DNA from: G020353115 sp964389685
GTDB lineage: Bacteria > Bacteroidota > Bacteroidia > Bacteroidales > VadinHA17
Assembly: GCA_964389685.1 (NCBI GenBank)
Contig: CAYMFM010000095.1
Location: 1 to 13,669, forward strand
Reading direction: 5' to 3'
Length of the DNA stretch: 13,669 nt
Part shown: in pieces, positions 1 to 6,567 of the stretch
Position numbering within the stretch: position 1 is the first letter of the stretch
Layout of the letters: every line of letters starts with the position of its first letter
Notes under the pieces: model-generated
What the model was told of the DNA's origin: nothing
Database searches by the model: none
Seen by the model: the letters and a program-made list of their open reading frames with translations, nothing else
Made by a program: the position numbers and the translations under genes

Positions 1-8
1 TAACGTTC

Positions 9-28
9 AACAGCAAATGCTGTTTTAA
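9..28 (+). terminator. Short hairpin followed by T-run, possible terminator
   Basis: AACAGC and GCTGTT form a 6-bp stem around a 4-base loop, followed directly by TT and an AT-rich stretch. It could end a plus-strand transcript entering from the left edge, or lie beyond the end of the minus-strand lipoprotein gene. The stem is short and the T-run weak, so this is only a suggestion. Confidence 0.25.
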
Positions 29-67
29 TAGAATTTGCTGGTTTGTTAGTAGCTGGCCTCTCTATAA

Positions 68-490
68 TTATTTGATACTTAGGGTATTTGATCTACTTAG
101 CTTATAAGAATATCCATCCAATACTCCATCATTAAATGATATGGTATCAGTCCCAAAGAATTTAACATTTTGGTCACTTGTTAACAATGATACACAGATT
201 CCTGTCTTGTTGGGTTTAAAATCTATCTTTAGCTCTGAACTAGTTTGTTTTATGATATCAATAACTCCATTAGCAATTACCTCTTGTTCGAAGATTAACT
301 TAAAAGAATATTCGTTCTTAATTTCTATAACATCAAAATCTGTAACAGTAGCCCCAGTCCATCCACCCGTTTTATTGATCACATCCCATGTCCCAAATAA
401 ATTTTTGTACTGATCTAGTAAGATTTCATCATTTTTCTCACAGCTAATCGTTAAAAAGACAATAATAGAAAAAATGATATGCTTTTTCAT
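68..490 (-). CDS. Small secreted lipoprotein, possibly lipocalin-like
   Basis: A 140-residue protein with a lipoprotein signal: basic start (MKKH), hydrophobic stretch at residues 5-15, then TISC with Cys17 as the likely lipidated residue. The acidic/polar EKND after it suits export to the envelope. The mature part begins with a 'LFGTWDVI' segment near residues 31-38, followed by alternating polar/hydrophobic strands. That pattern (a Gly-x-Trp strand near the N-terminus of a small all-beta domain) recalls lipocalin-like lipoproteins of Bacteroidota, but no diagnostic motif confirms it. The gene stands alone: nothing follows in the same direction before the window edge, and about 900 bp without a gene lie upstream. 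The ATG at 488-490 is the only start that leaves a complete signal peptide. Function unknown. Confidence 0.75.
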   Translation of the reverse strand: MKKHIIFSIIVFLTISCEKNDEILLDQYKNLFGTWDVINKTGGWTGATVTDFDVIEIKNEYSFKLIFEQEVIANGVIDIIKQTSSELKIDFKPNKTGICVSLLTSDQNVKFFGTDTISFNDGVLDGYSYKLSRSNTLSIK

Positions 491-771
491 AGCTTTTAGC
501 TTTTGTGCCTTAATACTAAGATGTATAAATGCTAAAAACGGTTGCGATTTGGCTTGCTACTAGTAGATAAACGCATTCCGTTTATATCCCTTATATGCGC
601 AATAGTTGTTTGGTTTACTCTAATAAATGTACATAAATCATGCCAGAAATCCAAGTTGCCATTGTATGTCTTCAAACCAATCCGGACTAAATGGGTTGCA
701 TATTAAGAGACTGTTTTGTGAAAAATCGTCCGTTATTTTGGAAATTAATCCTTTGCTTATGTTACCTAAGG

Positions 772-794
772 TATTTACCAGAGAAAGGTAAATA
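772..794. repeat. 8-bp perfect inverted repeat
   Basis: TATTTACC at 772-779 and GGTAAATA at 787-794 are exact reverse complements around a 7-base spacer. No gene is adjacent on either side and no T-run follows, so its role is unclear. Confidence 0.5.
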
Positions 795-921
795 ATAGCT
801 CAATTATTTAGCCTTAATTCAGGGAGATAATTGCAGTAGCGGGCCGATTGAACAGAGACAGTCGTATTCCGACTGCATTTGACTATTACATTTCCAAGAC
901 GTAATTTCTGCATTTAAACGG

Positions 922-952
922 GCTGTATTTGAGGTTAGATCTCAAATACAGC
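922..952 (+). repeat. 12-bp perfect hairpin, first of a related pair
   Basis: GCTGTATTTGAG (922-933) and CTCAAATACAGC (941-952) pair perfectly around a 7-base loop (GTTAGAT). The sequence AATTTTCT follows on the plus strand, so it could act as a weak terminator. The core TTTGAG-7 nt-CTCAAATA recurs about 95 bp downstream (1023-1042) with a similar loop, which suggests a duplicated or dispersed element more than a terminator. Confidence 0.6.
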
Positions 953-1018
953 AATTTTCTGAGTAAAAATTGACCATGAATTCTCAATAATTGAAGTCTA
1001 TTCTTTATTTGGATTGTC

Positions 1019-1044
1019 TCTTTTTGAGGTTTGTTCTCAAATAG
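1019..1044 (+). repeat. Imperfect hairpin, second of the related pair
   Basis: CTTTTTGAG and CTCAAATAG pair with one mismatch around the loop GTTTGTT. Core and loop closely match the hairpin at 922-952 (TTTGAGGTT.G.TCTCAAATA in both), so the two look like diverged copies. Confidence 0.5.
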
Positions 1045-1067
1045 AAGGAATTCAAGAGTATAAGTAA

Positions 1068-1181
1068 GAGTATATTATTGAAGGGTATGATGTTTTAACT
1101 ATTTCAGCAAGTTGGAAGGATGAGATAAATGCGTTTAAAGAAATTCGTAAAAAATACCTTCTCTACCGGGATTTTGAGTAA
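1068..1181 (+). pseudogene. Possible 3' remnant of a decayed gene
   Basis: An open frame of 37 codons between a stop at 1065-1067 and a stop at 1179-1181, with no ATG, reads as plausible protein. It includes 'GYDVLTISASWKDEINAFK' and ends in a basic/aromatic 'YLLYRDFE' tail. The residue mix looks more like the C-terminus of a real protein than random AT-rich translation. I do not recognise the family, and no upstream portion could be joined to it in another frame. It may be spurious. Confidence 0.2.
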
Positions 1182-1349
1182 AAACTATTTACCTACCTCC
1201 CCGTTACTTTCTCACATTTTCTGTTTTGACTTCACAAAAGATCCAAATCTAATATTCCCCAGCGGGTAAAACATTCTCAAAATATTTCTGTCTCTATCTT
1301 CGTGATATTAAGACGGTTACTTATTTTTAACTATAAAAATAGTGAAAAT

Positions 1350-1397
1350 ATTACAAATATAGTTGAAAAACTAGAAAATTAGTTTTATATTTGTAAT
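1350..1397 (+). promoter_or_regulatory. Promoter and operator of the BlaI-type regulator
   Basis: TTG at 1363-1365 and TATATTTG at 1386-1393 match the Bacteroidota -33 (TTTG) and -7 (TAnnTTTG) elements with a 20-bp spacer. Between them lies the palindrome AACTA-6 nt-TAGTT (1369-1384), well placed as a repressor operator that would block polymerase. A 12-bp perfect inverted repeat also brackets the region: ATTACAAATATA (1350-1361) and TATATTTGTAAT (1386-1397). A second palindrome, ACTAT-4 nt-ATAGT, lies upstream at 1330-1343. The -7 element ends only 4 bases before the ATG, so the transcript is probably leaderless or nearly so. Promoter match and palindromes are seen; autorepression by the encoded BlaI-like protein is inferred from family behaviour. 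Confidence 0.65.
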
Positions 1398-1787
1398 ATG
1401 AAAACACTTACGAAGGCAGAAGAACAAATCATGCATGTAATTTGGCAGCTTGAAAAAGTCCTGGTTAGAGATATCCTGGAGAGACTGCCAGATCCAAAAC
1501 CCGCTTATAATACAGTATCGACAGTAGTCAGGGTTCTGGAGAAGAAAGGATTTGTGAATCACAAATCATATGGGACAACGTATGAATATTATCCTCTGAT
1601 ATCGAAAGAAGAATACACACGAGTCCATTTTCGTGAATTTCTTTCGAAATATTTCAATAATTCATTTCCTCAAATGGCATCTTTCTTTGCTTCAGAGAAC
1701 AATATAAGTATTGAAAACCTGGAGGAGATGTTGAAAGAGATTGAACAAGAACTTGAAAAGAAGGAGGACCTTAAAAAATGTTTGTAA
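1398..1787 (+). CDS. BlaI/MecI/CopY-family transcriptional repressor
   Basis: A 129-residue protein matching the BlaI/MecI family in length and layout. An N-terminal winged-helix DNA-binding domain (about residues 4-75) includes 'LTKAEEQIMHVIWQL', the recognition-helix region 'AYNTVSTVVRVLEKKGFV' and a beta-wing 'GTTYEYYPLISKEEY'. A helical, acidic and lysine-rich C-terminus (about 76-129) would form the dimer. Family members repress their own operon until the C-terminal part is cleaved by a BlaR1-type membrane protease. Here no such protease gene follows; the stop overlaps the ABC permease gene by 10 bp, so the repressor probably controls that permease. The ATG at 1398 sits immediately after the -7 promoter element, consistent with a leaderless start. 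How the repressor is inactivated is unknown from this window. Confidence 0.9.
   Translation: MKTLTKAEEQIMHVIWQLEKVLVRDILERLPDPKPAYNTVSTVVRVLEKKGFVNHKSYGTTYEYYPLISKEEYTRVHFREFLSKYFNNSFPQMASFFASENNISIENLEEMLKEIEQELEKKEDLKKCL
1761..1767 (+). promoter_or_regulatory. Strong Shine-Dalgarno site for the ABC permease
   Basis: AAGGAGG lies 10 bases upstream of the permease ATG at 1778, inside the end of the repressor gene. It is a full match to the canonical anti-SD complement, which is uncommon in Bacteroidota, and it supports the 1778 start and translational coupling with the repressor. Confidence 0.6.
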
Positions 1788-4132
1788 GTTTCATAAAATC
1801 ATCCTTAAGAAATATAAGGAAGTTCTGGAAGTATTCGCTCATTAACCTTTTAGGTTTGATTCTGGGTATGATAATAAGTCTCTGTCTCATATCATTGATC
1901 CGTTATGAATTAAGCTATGATGTATTTCATAGAGATGCACACAGAATTTACAGGATAGTGGATCGTAGCAGTAGCCGGACTCAGGCTAGTCTTTCTGATG
2001 CACTGGCAGAAATGTTTCCGGAGGTTGAACAGGTAGGTAGGATAATGTACATTGAAGGATTTATTCGAATTGAGGATGTCATTTTCCAGAACCAGCGCAT
2101 ATATTTTGCGGACCCAGAAATAATGGATATATTTTCTATTTCTGATGCCCAGGAGTATGATGAAGAATACTTCAAAGGTCCGTTTTCCCTGCTGATCACA
2201 AGAAAAGCTGCTCACCAATACTTTGGAACAGAGGATCTGGTCGGTAAAACAATTGTTTTTGGGAATGAATTAGAATTTCACGTTCAAGGTATAATTGATA
2301 CTCCCCCTGAAAACACTCATTTTCGATATGATTTTATTGCCTCAATGTCAAGCCTGAAATCTATCTTCGGTGAAAATGTTCTGTCGGATTGGGATTCCAG
2401 AAACTTTTTTACTTATATAAAGCTTAGAGAGAATGTAAAGGAGGAAGATCTGACAAGTAAATTACCAGGTTTGAATAAGAAATATAATTTGGAACGACCT
2501 GAATACCATCTTCAGCTACTGAAGAAAATTCATGTTAGTGGTAATCTCCAGGCAGATATGGATGTAAATACAGATATGTCTTATGTTAATATCCTGATTG
2601 TGATTTTGTTATTCATCATTTTGATGGTGTGTTGCAACTATATTAATCTGGCCACAGCTCAATCATTAAAAAGGGAAAAAGAAATTGGATTACGAAAAGT
2701 CCTGGGTTCAAGTCCGAAAGAAATTAGGCGATTCTTCATAACTGAATCCCTGTTGATTTCTTATGTCTCTATGATGTTAGGTGTTATCCTTTTTTATATT
2801 TTTCTGCCTGGAATAAGGCGTTTTTGGGATCGTCCTCTATCTTTTAATATTTATGAAGATGCCATTTCGGCTGCAATTTTATTTGGTCTTCCTTTGCTCA
2901 TAGGTCTTTTTTCAGGGTTTATTCCGGCTTTACGGTTTTCACGATTCTCTTCACTTCATTTAGGTGGTAAAAACGTGACCATATCAGGTAAAGCAAAACT
3001 TCGTTCTGGTTTGATTGTATTGCAATTTGTAATAACCAATATATTACTAATTGCTACTTTAACAGTAGATGCACAATTAAAATATCTGACGAAAGAAAGC
3101 TCTAAGGTTTATGGTGAACAAGTTGTCTTAATTGATCTTAACGATCCTGATTTAAGACTGAATTATCTTCCATTCACCAATGCACTTAAAAATGATCTAA
3201 GAATATTAGAGCATACTGCTTCATTCAACCTTCCCTATAGTATAACATCAGGCAGCTGGTGTACCTGGCCGGGACAAGAAGAAGATGAGCGGTTTATAAT
3301 CCGTCAGTCACGTGTTGAACAAAACTTTGTTGACTTTTATCAGATAAATATTGTTGATGGGCGAAATTTTTCCCTGGATTTTATTACTGATAAAGAGAAT
3401 GCCGTATTAATAAATGAAACTGCAGCAAGGCTAATGGGAGGGAAAGATATAATAGGCAGGAGAATAAGCACGAGTACTTTATTTAAGGATGCAGAGGTTA
3501 TTGGAATCATGGAAGATTTTCATTTTAAGCCAATGCATCAGGAAATAGAGCCACTGGTATTGACACTAATCAAAGAAACAGGTCAATTTGCTGGGGTTAG
3601 ACATGTAGCCATTAAGATTGAGCCTGGTCATACTAAGGAAGTATTATCATTTATAAGTAAATGTTGGAATACTTACTCTCCGGACTATCCTTTACAATAC
3701 GGTTTTTTAAATGATAGGATTGAAGTATTATATCAACAGGAAATAAAGATAGGCAAAGGGATTCGGGTTTTAGCTTTAATACAAATTATAATAGCTTGTT
3801 TGGGTTTGTATGGGTTATCACTTTTTATTGCTGAACAGAAAACCCGGGATATTGGAATACGTAAGGTTCACGGAGCATCAGTTTATAATATCATTTCACA
3901 CCATGTCCACGAATTGATTAAATGGGTATTGATTGCAATTCTTCTTACAATACCGATCTCATATTTTACAATGAACTGGTGGTTGAGGGGATTTGCTTAT
4001 CATATTAACCTGTCCATAGTGTCATTTCTTTTAGGTTCTGTAGTAACTATTATTATTGCACTATTCGCTATGAGTTATCAAGCGATTAAAACCGCTATTT
4101 CCAATCCGGTAGACTCCTTAAGGTATGAATAA
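1778..4132 (+). CDS. ABC transporter permease, FtsX/MacB type
   Basis: A 784-residue membrane protein of the large Bacteroidota class of MacB/FtsX-like permeases. TM1 is at about residues 20-42 and is followed by a large extracytoplasmic MacB-type periplasmic domain (about 45-268). TM2-4 lie near 271-294, 319-344 and 362-385, with 'NYINLATAQSLKREKEIGLRK' style sequence after TM2. TM5 is near 407-430, then a second large outer domain (about 435-655), and TM6-8 near 661-684, 712-736 and 744-769. The repeated 'EKEIGLRKVLG' and 'TRDIGIRKVHG' loops after TM2 and TM6 mark the two FtsX domains and probably contact the ATPase. The end 'NPVDSLRYE' is typical. No ATP-binding subunit is in the window, so the ATPase must come from elsewhere. 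Such permeases act in efflux or mechanotransmission at the envelope; the substrate is unknown. It shares a unit with a BlaI-like repressor, so expression is probably inducible. Confidence 0.9.
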   Translation: MFVSFIKSSLRNIRKFWKYSLINLLGLILGMIISLCLISLIRYELSYDVFHRDAHRIYRIVDRSSSRTQASLSDALAEMFPEVEQVGRIMYIEGFIRIEDVIFQNQRIYFADPEIMDIFSISDAQEYDEEYFKGPFSLLITRKAAHQYFGTEDLVGKTIVFGNELEFHVQGIIDTPPENTHFRYDFIASMSSLKSIFGENVLSDWDSRNFFTYIKLRENVKEEDLTSKLPGLNKKYNLERPEYHLQLLKKIHVSGNLQADMDVNTDMSYVNILIVILLFIILMVCCNYINLATAQSLKREKEIGLRKVLGSSPKEIRRFFITESLLISYVSMMLGVILFYIFLPGIRRFWDRPLSFNIYEDAISAAILFGLPLLIGLFSGFIPALRFSRFSSLHLGGKNVTISGKAKLRSGLIVLQFVITNILLIATLTVDAQLKYLTKESSKVYGEQVVLIDLNDPDLRLNYLPFTNALKNDLRILEHTASFNLPYSITSGSWCTWPGQEEDERFIIRQSRVEQNFVDFYQINIVDGRNFSLDFITDKENAVLINETAARLMGGKDIIGRRISTSTLFKDAEVIGIMEDFHFKPMHQEIEPLVLTLIKETGQFAGVRHVAIKIEPGHTKEVLSFISKCWNTYSPDYPLQYGFLNDRIEVLYQQEIKIGKGIRVLALIQIIIACLGLYGLSLFIAEQKTRDIGIRKVHGASVYNIISHHVHELIKWVLIAILLTIPISYFTMNWWLRGFAYHINLSIVSFLLGSVVTIIIALFAMSYQAIKTAISNPVDSLRYE

Positions 4133-4200
4133 CATGTCAAACTAAACAAGAAAACCCATGGATTTTAGCAAGGAACAGGTACCTGGTATAGCTGGAAAAT

Positions 4201-4371
4201 CCGGCGCTAGTGAGCACCCTATTCCGGTTTAAGGTGAGCAGTCTGTTTGTAATTTAATCATATAATCGTTTTGTTTTGATCTTGTGATGTTTACGTTCTG
4301 GTTTAAGGTGCTCAACCATTTCCGGAATCATATGCTCAGCATGATCCGATATTAGGTGCTCACTAACACCG
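4201..4371. mobile_element. Palindromic MITE-like element or IS remnant (about 171 bp)
   Basis: The ends are inverted repeats: CCGGCGCTAGTGAGCACC (4201-4218) and the complement of CCGGTGTTAGTGAGCACC (4354-4371), 16 of 18 matching. The match extends weakly outward to about 4191 and 4383. Inside, the motif TGAGCACC/GGTGCTCA recurs at 4211, 4233 (as GGTGAGCA), 4308 and 4355, and GGTTTAAGGTG-like sequence occurs twice (about 4226-4236 and 4300-4310), near CCGGTTTA or CCGGAAT. Multiple subterminal repeats and TG...CA ends recall IS21-family termini, so this may be the two ends of a deleted insertion sequence or a non-autonomous derivative. It carries no transposase. The family assignment is a guess. 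Confidence 0.5.
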
Positions 4372-4428
4372 GTATTTGCAAGCAGGATTAAATTTACGAT
4401 ATTTTGTAAATATAATGATGGCACTATT

Positions 4429-4489
4429 GATTATTAGGTAACTGTATCCAATTACGTATCCGTTTCTAAAGGAAAGTTATCTAATAATC
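4429..4489. repeat. 15-bp inverted repeat with 31-bp spacer
   Basis: GATTATTAGGTAACT (4429-4443) and AGTTATCTAATAATC (4475-4489) pair at 14 of 15 positions. Inside and just outside, TATCCAATTA (about 4445-4454) has an inverted partner GAATTGGATA near 4508-4517, giving interleaved palindromes. This could be the end of another small mobile element. Confidence 0.45.
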
Positions 4490-4570
4490 TGTTATATAGC
4501 TGATTAAGAATTGGATAATTAGTTCCGGAGGAGTTGTCACATAGTGATCCCTAACGGGAAAAGCCAATAG

Positions 4571-4590
4571 CCCCGGCATTCATGCCGGGG
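4571..4590. repeat. Perfect GC-rich hairpin, REP-like
   Basis: CCCCGGCAT and ATGCCGGGG are exact complements around 2 bases. Its high GC contrasts with the surrounding sequence and no T-run follows, so it looks more like a dispersed extragenic palindrome than an intrinsic terminator for the permease gene 440 bp upstream. Confidence 0.55.
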
Positions 4591-4716
4591 TCAATACAAC
4601 CACGTATACAAACGGTCCAACTACATGGTTATTCATTGGGAAGGCGTTTCCTGGACCGGAACATATCATACCTCAATCAGAAAAACCTGAACTTCGTTGC
4701 CGCATTACGAAACGGG

Positions 4717-4842
4717 CCCTGTGAAAAAGTGGCTGCCCCGGACAGAGTACTAATGTTAAGCATTGTTTCACAGGGCGGCCCCTGTGAAATAAAGACAACA
4801 ATTAAATTCCACTGAAATCTTTTTGAGTACTATTTCACAGGG
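4717..4842. repeat. Four alternating copies of CCCTGTGAAA
   Basis: CCCTGTGAAA occurs at 4717-4726 and 4780-4789, and its complement TTTCACAGGG at 4766-4775 and 4833-4842, giving the order forward, reverse, forward, reverse. The middle two form a hairpin with a CGGC loop (4766-4789). Each forward-reverse unit spans about 60 bp, and both reverse arms are followed by CGG. GAGTACT also appears in each interior (4745 and 4825). The array may be two tandem copies of a small palindromic element. Confidence 0.6.
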
Positions 4843-4883
4843 CGGGCATCGTGACCGTTTACCGAAAAACGAAGGATAACCAA

Positions 4884-4908
4884 TCATTCGCAAATGAGTC
4901 TTTTTTTT
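4884..4908 (+). terminator. Weak hairpin with T8 run
   Basis: TCATT and AATGA (4884-4897) form a 5-bp stem around CGCA, followed by GTC and eight T residues. It would only work on the plus strand and no known gene is read into it nearby, so support is weak. Confidence 0.25.
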
Positions 4909-4928
4909 GTTACCGGGTAAGCTGGTTA

Positions 4929-6512
4929 CTAAAAATAATCATGATACATGCTCCACAATTCATCTCCCAGGAGCCAGTATCGTTCAACCGCATCATTCGC
5001 AATATCGATGGAATACTTCGTCAGCAATTCTTTGACTTTTTCAGGATCCTTTTCATTGAGTTCCACCATTTCCTCCTCAAATGCTTTCTGTCCGGAGAAG
5101 GCGTTGTCTTCAATTTCTTTCCATACTTTTTCAACTTCCATGCTCATGACCTGGTACCTGAAGCTGGTCAATTTACTGACACGGCGAAATGCCCACCAGG
5201 CGCAATCGCGCCGGAATCTTTCCCGTCCGTCAATGGTATAGGACTCCGGCATGGCACTGATACCGCAATAGAAGGGTAGGTGAGGAGTTGTTGCCGGGTT
5301 ATCATATCCCAGCCAAACCACACCACCGATGGGATCAGGCAACCAGTTCCGTGATTGTGTAACCTGTACATAAGTTGCCCGCGAACAGGCGATGGTTCGT
5401 TCATAGGGAACTTTGAGTAATGCCCTTGTATCATTATTCATGAAGGGATTGGCCACCGGGCTTTTCACAACATTGCCACTGCGGTCGACAGTTGTAAGTG
5501 ATGATGTCATATCAAACGGTGTATCCTGGAAATAATTGCGGAACATTTCCAGCACATCCTGCACCGAAACTTTTTTATCCGGCTTTACGGAAAGAGGGAA
5601 ATTTTCCCCGTTGGGATCGAGGTTCAGTGATGGTGCAACCAGGCTTAACACCCGCCATTCCCGCCTGCGGCATGCCATGCTTCTGCGGTCTGCATAGGCA
5701 TAGCAGAACTTGAATGGTTCTCCGCTATCCTTACTCCACCAGCCCAGTTCTTCGGCCAGTGAAAAGACATTCTCTGATGCCATGTAATTTTCCGGGTCAT
5801 CCAGGTTAAGATAGCGAATGCGGCTTAAGTTTGCCGATACACCGACCTCATCATCCGGAATTCGCACTGCTGCCCATACAGCCCCGATTTTTCCCCGTCC
5901 GGGGCCCAGTATTTCAAAATGCCAGGTTTCATCCGGATCGGCAAATGTAAAACATTCACCCCAGTCATTGTATCCATATTTCCGTGTCAGCCCATCAATC
6001 ACCCGGATTGCTTCACGGGCTGTTTTTGCTCTTTCAAGAGCCAGCCGGTAGAGTTCAGGACAATTCAGTAATCCCTCCTGCGATCGTAATTCACGCTTTC
6101 CCCCGAAGGTTGTTTCGCCGATTGCCAGCTGGTATTCATTCATCACCGGGTATGCAGTATTGATGTAGGCATAGGTTTCTGATACCTGTGGAATAAACCC
6201 TGCTTCAATAACATCAGCGTCATCCGGACCTTTGGTTCTTTTTGGTTCGAGATAAACAGCGCATTCATCTCCTTGCTTGTGCTGTTTGCGGGGGACAATA
6301 TTGATCCAGGTCCTGTCCGTCCGGCTATCGCATGAATGCGAGGTTATGGTTGAACCATCTACGGAAGCTGCTCTTCCTACAATGATACTTGTGCAACCAT
6401 CGAATGCTATCTCTTCCGGGGAACTTGTTATTTCCTTCTCCGGACCTATGAATTGACTGAATAGTAACAATACGGCAACAGAGAGTGAAAGAACAAGGAG
6501 TGATTTTTTCAT
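4929..6512 (-). CDS. C69-family dipeptidase (PepD-like), copy 1
   Basis: A 527-residue exported peptidase of the C69 (PepD-like) family, Ntn hydrolases whose nucleophile is a cysteine freed at the N-terminus by processing. A hydrophobic signal/anchor lies at residues 4-22, then a short linker, then Cys40 in 'CTSIIVGRAASVDGSTI', the expected catalytic start. Conserved blocks shared with the next gene are 'IGETTFGGKREL' (131-142), 'WGECFTFAD..ETWHFEI' (184-201), 'WAAVRIPDDEVGVSAN' (213-228) and 'YMASENVFSLAEELGWW' (243-259). It would hydrolyse dipeptides or small peptides outside the cytoplasm. It is the last gene of the minus-strand operon, 55 bp after its paralogue. The ATG at 6512 gives a normal signal sequence. 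Substrate preference cannot be read from sequence. Confidence 0.9.
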   Translation of the reverse strand: MKKSLLVLSLSVAVLLLFSQFIGPEKEITSSPEEIAFDGCTSIIVGRAASVDGSTITSHSCDSRTDRTWINIVPRKQHKQGDECAVYLEPKRTKGPDDADVIEAGFIPQVSETYAYINTAYPVMNEYQLAIGETTFGGKRELRSQEGLLNCPELYRLALERAKTAREAIRVIDGLTRKYGYNDWGECFTFADPDETWHFEILGPGRGKIGAVWAAVRIPDDEVGVSANLSRIRYLNLDDPENYMASENVFSLAEELGWWSKDSGEPFKFCYAYADRRSMACRRREWRVLSLVAPSLNLDPNGENFPLSVKPDKKVSVQDVLEMFRNYFQDTPFDMTSSLTTVDRSGNVVKSPVANPFMNNDTRALLKVPYERTIACSRATYVQVTQSRNWLPDPIGGVVWLGYDNPATTPHLPFYCGISAMPESYTIDGRERFRRDCAWWAFRRVSKLTSFRYQVMSMEVEKVWKEIEDNAFSGQKAFEEEMVELNEKDPEKVKELLTKYSIDIANDAVERYWLLGDELWSMYHDYF

Positions 6513-6567
6513 AGCCAGTTATTTTATATTCCGTTTGTAAATGAATTCGCTTCTTAAGGCAGACGGA

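Larger units (their letters stand above)
491..1349. other. Long AT-rich intergenic region without a confident gene
   Basis: No open frame with a plausible start, signal peptide or recognisable domain was seen on either strand. The region holds a small hairpin (772-794), two related TTTGAG/CTCAAA hairpins (922-952 and 1019-1044) and a short coding-like fragment (1068-1181). It may be a decayed locus, but most of it resembles no protein I recognise. Confidence 0.5.
4133..4928. other. Repeat-rich intergenic region between convergent units
   Basis: About 800 bp with no convincing gene separate the plus-strand permease from the minus-strand hydrolase operon. Frames here run through palindromes and show no domain or signal sequence. 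The contents are a palindromic IS-end-like element (4201-4371), an inverted repeat (4429-4489), a GC-rich hairpin (4571-4590), four alternating CCCTGTGAAA repeats (4717-4842) and a T8 run (4901-4908). Confidence 0.7.

Noticed and set aside
4571..4590. Intrinsic terminator of the permease transcript
   Set aside because: The stem is strong, but no T-run follows on either strand and it lies about 440 bp after the stop codon.
4582..4815. 77-codon plus-strand open frame downstream of the ABC permease
   Set aside because: It runs through the GC-rich hairpin and the CCCTGTGAAA repeats, has no signal or domain, and its composition follows the repeats.
4717..4842. CRISPR array
   Set aside because: The repeats are only 10 bp, alternate in orientation, number four, and no cas genes are present.
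4911..4932. Terminator hairpin right after the C69 copy 1 stop
   Set aside because: GTTACC/GGTTAC pairs with a mismatch, and in the operon direction it is followed by an A-run, not T residues.
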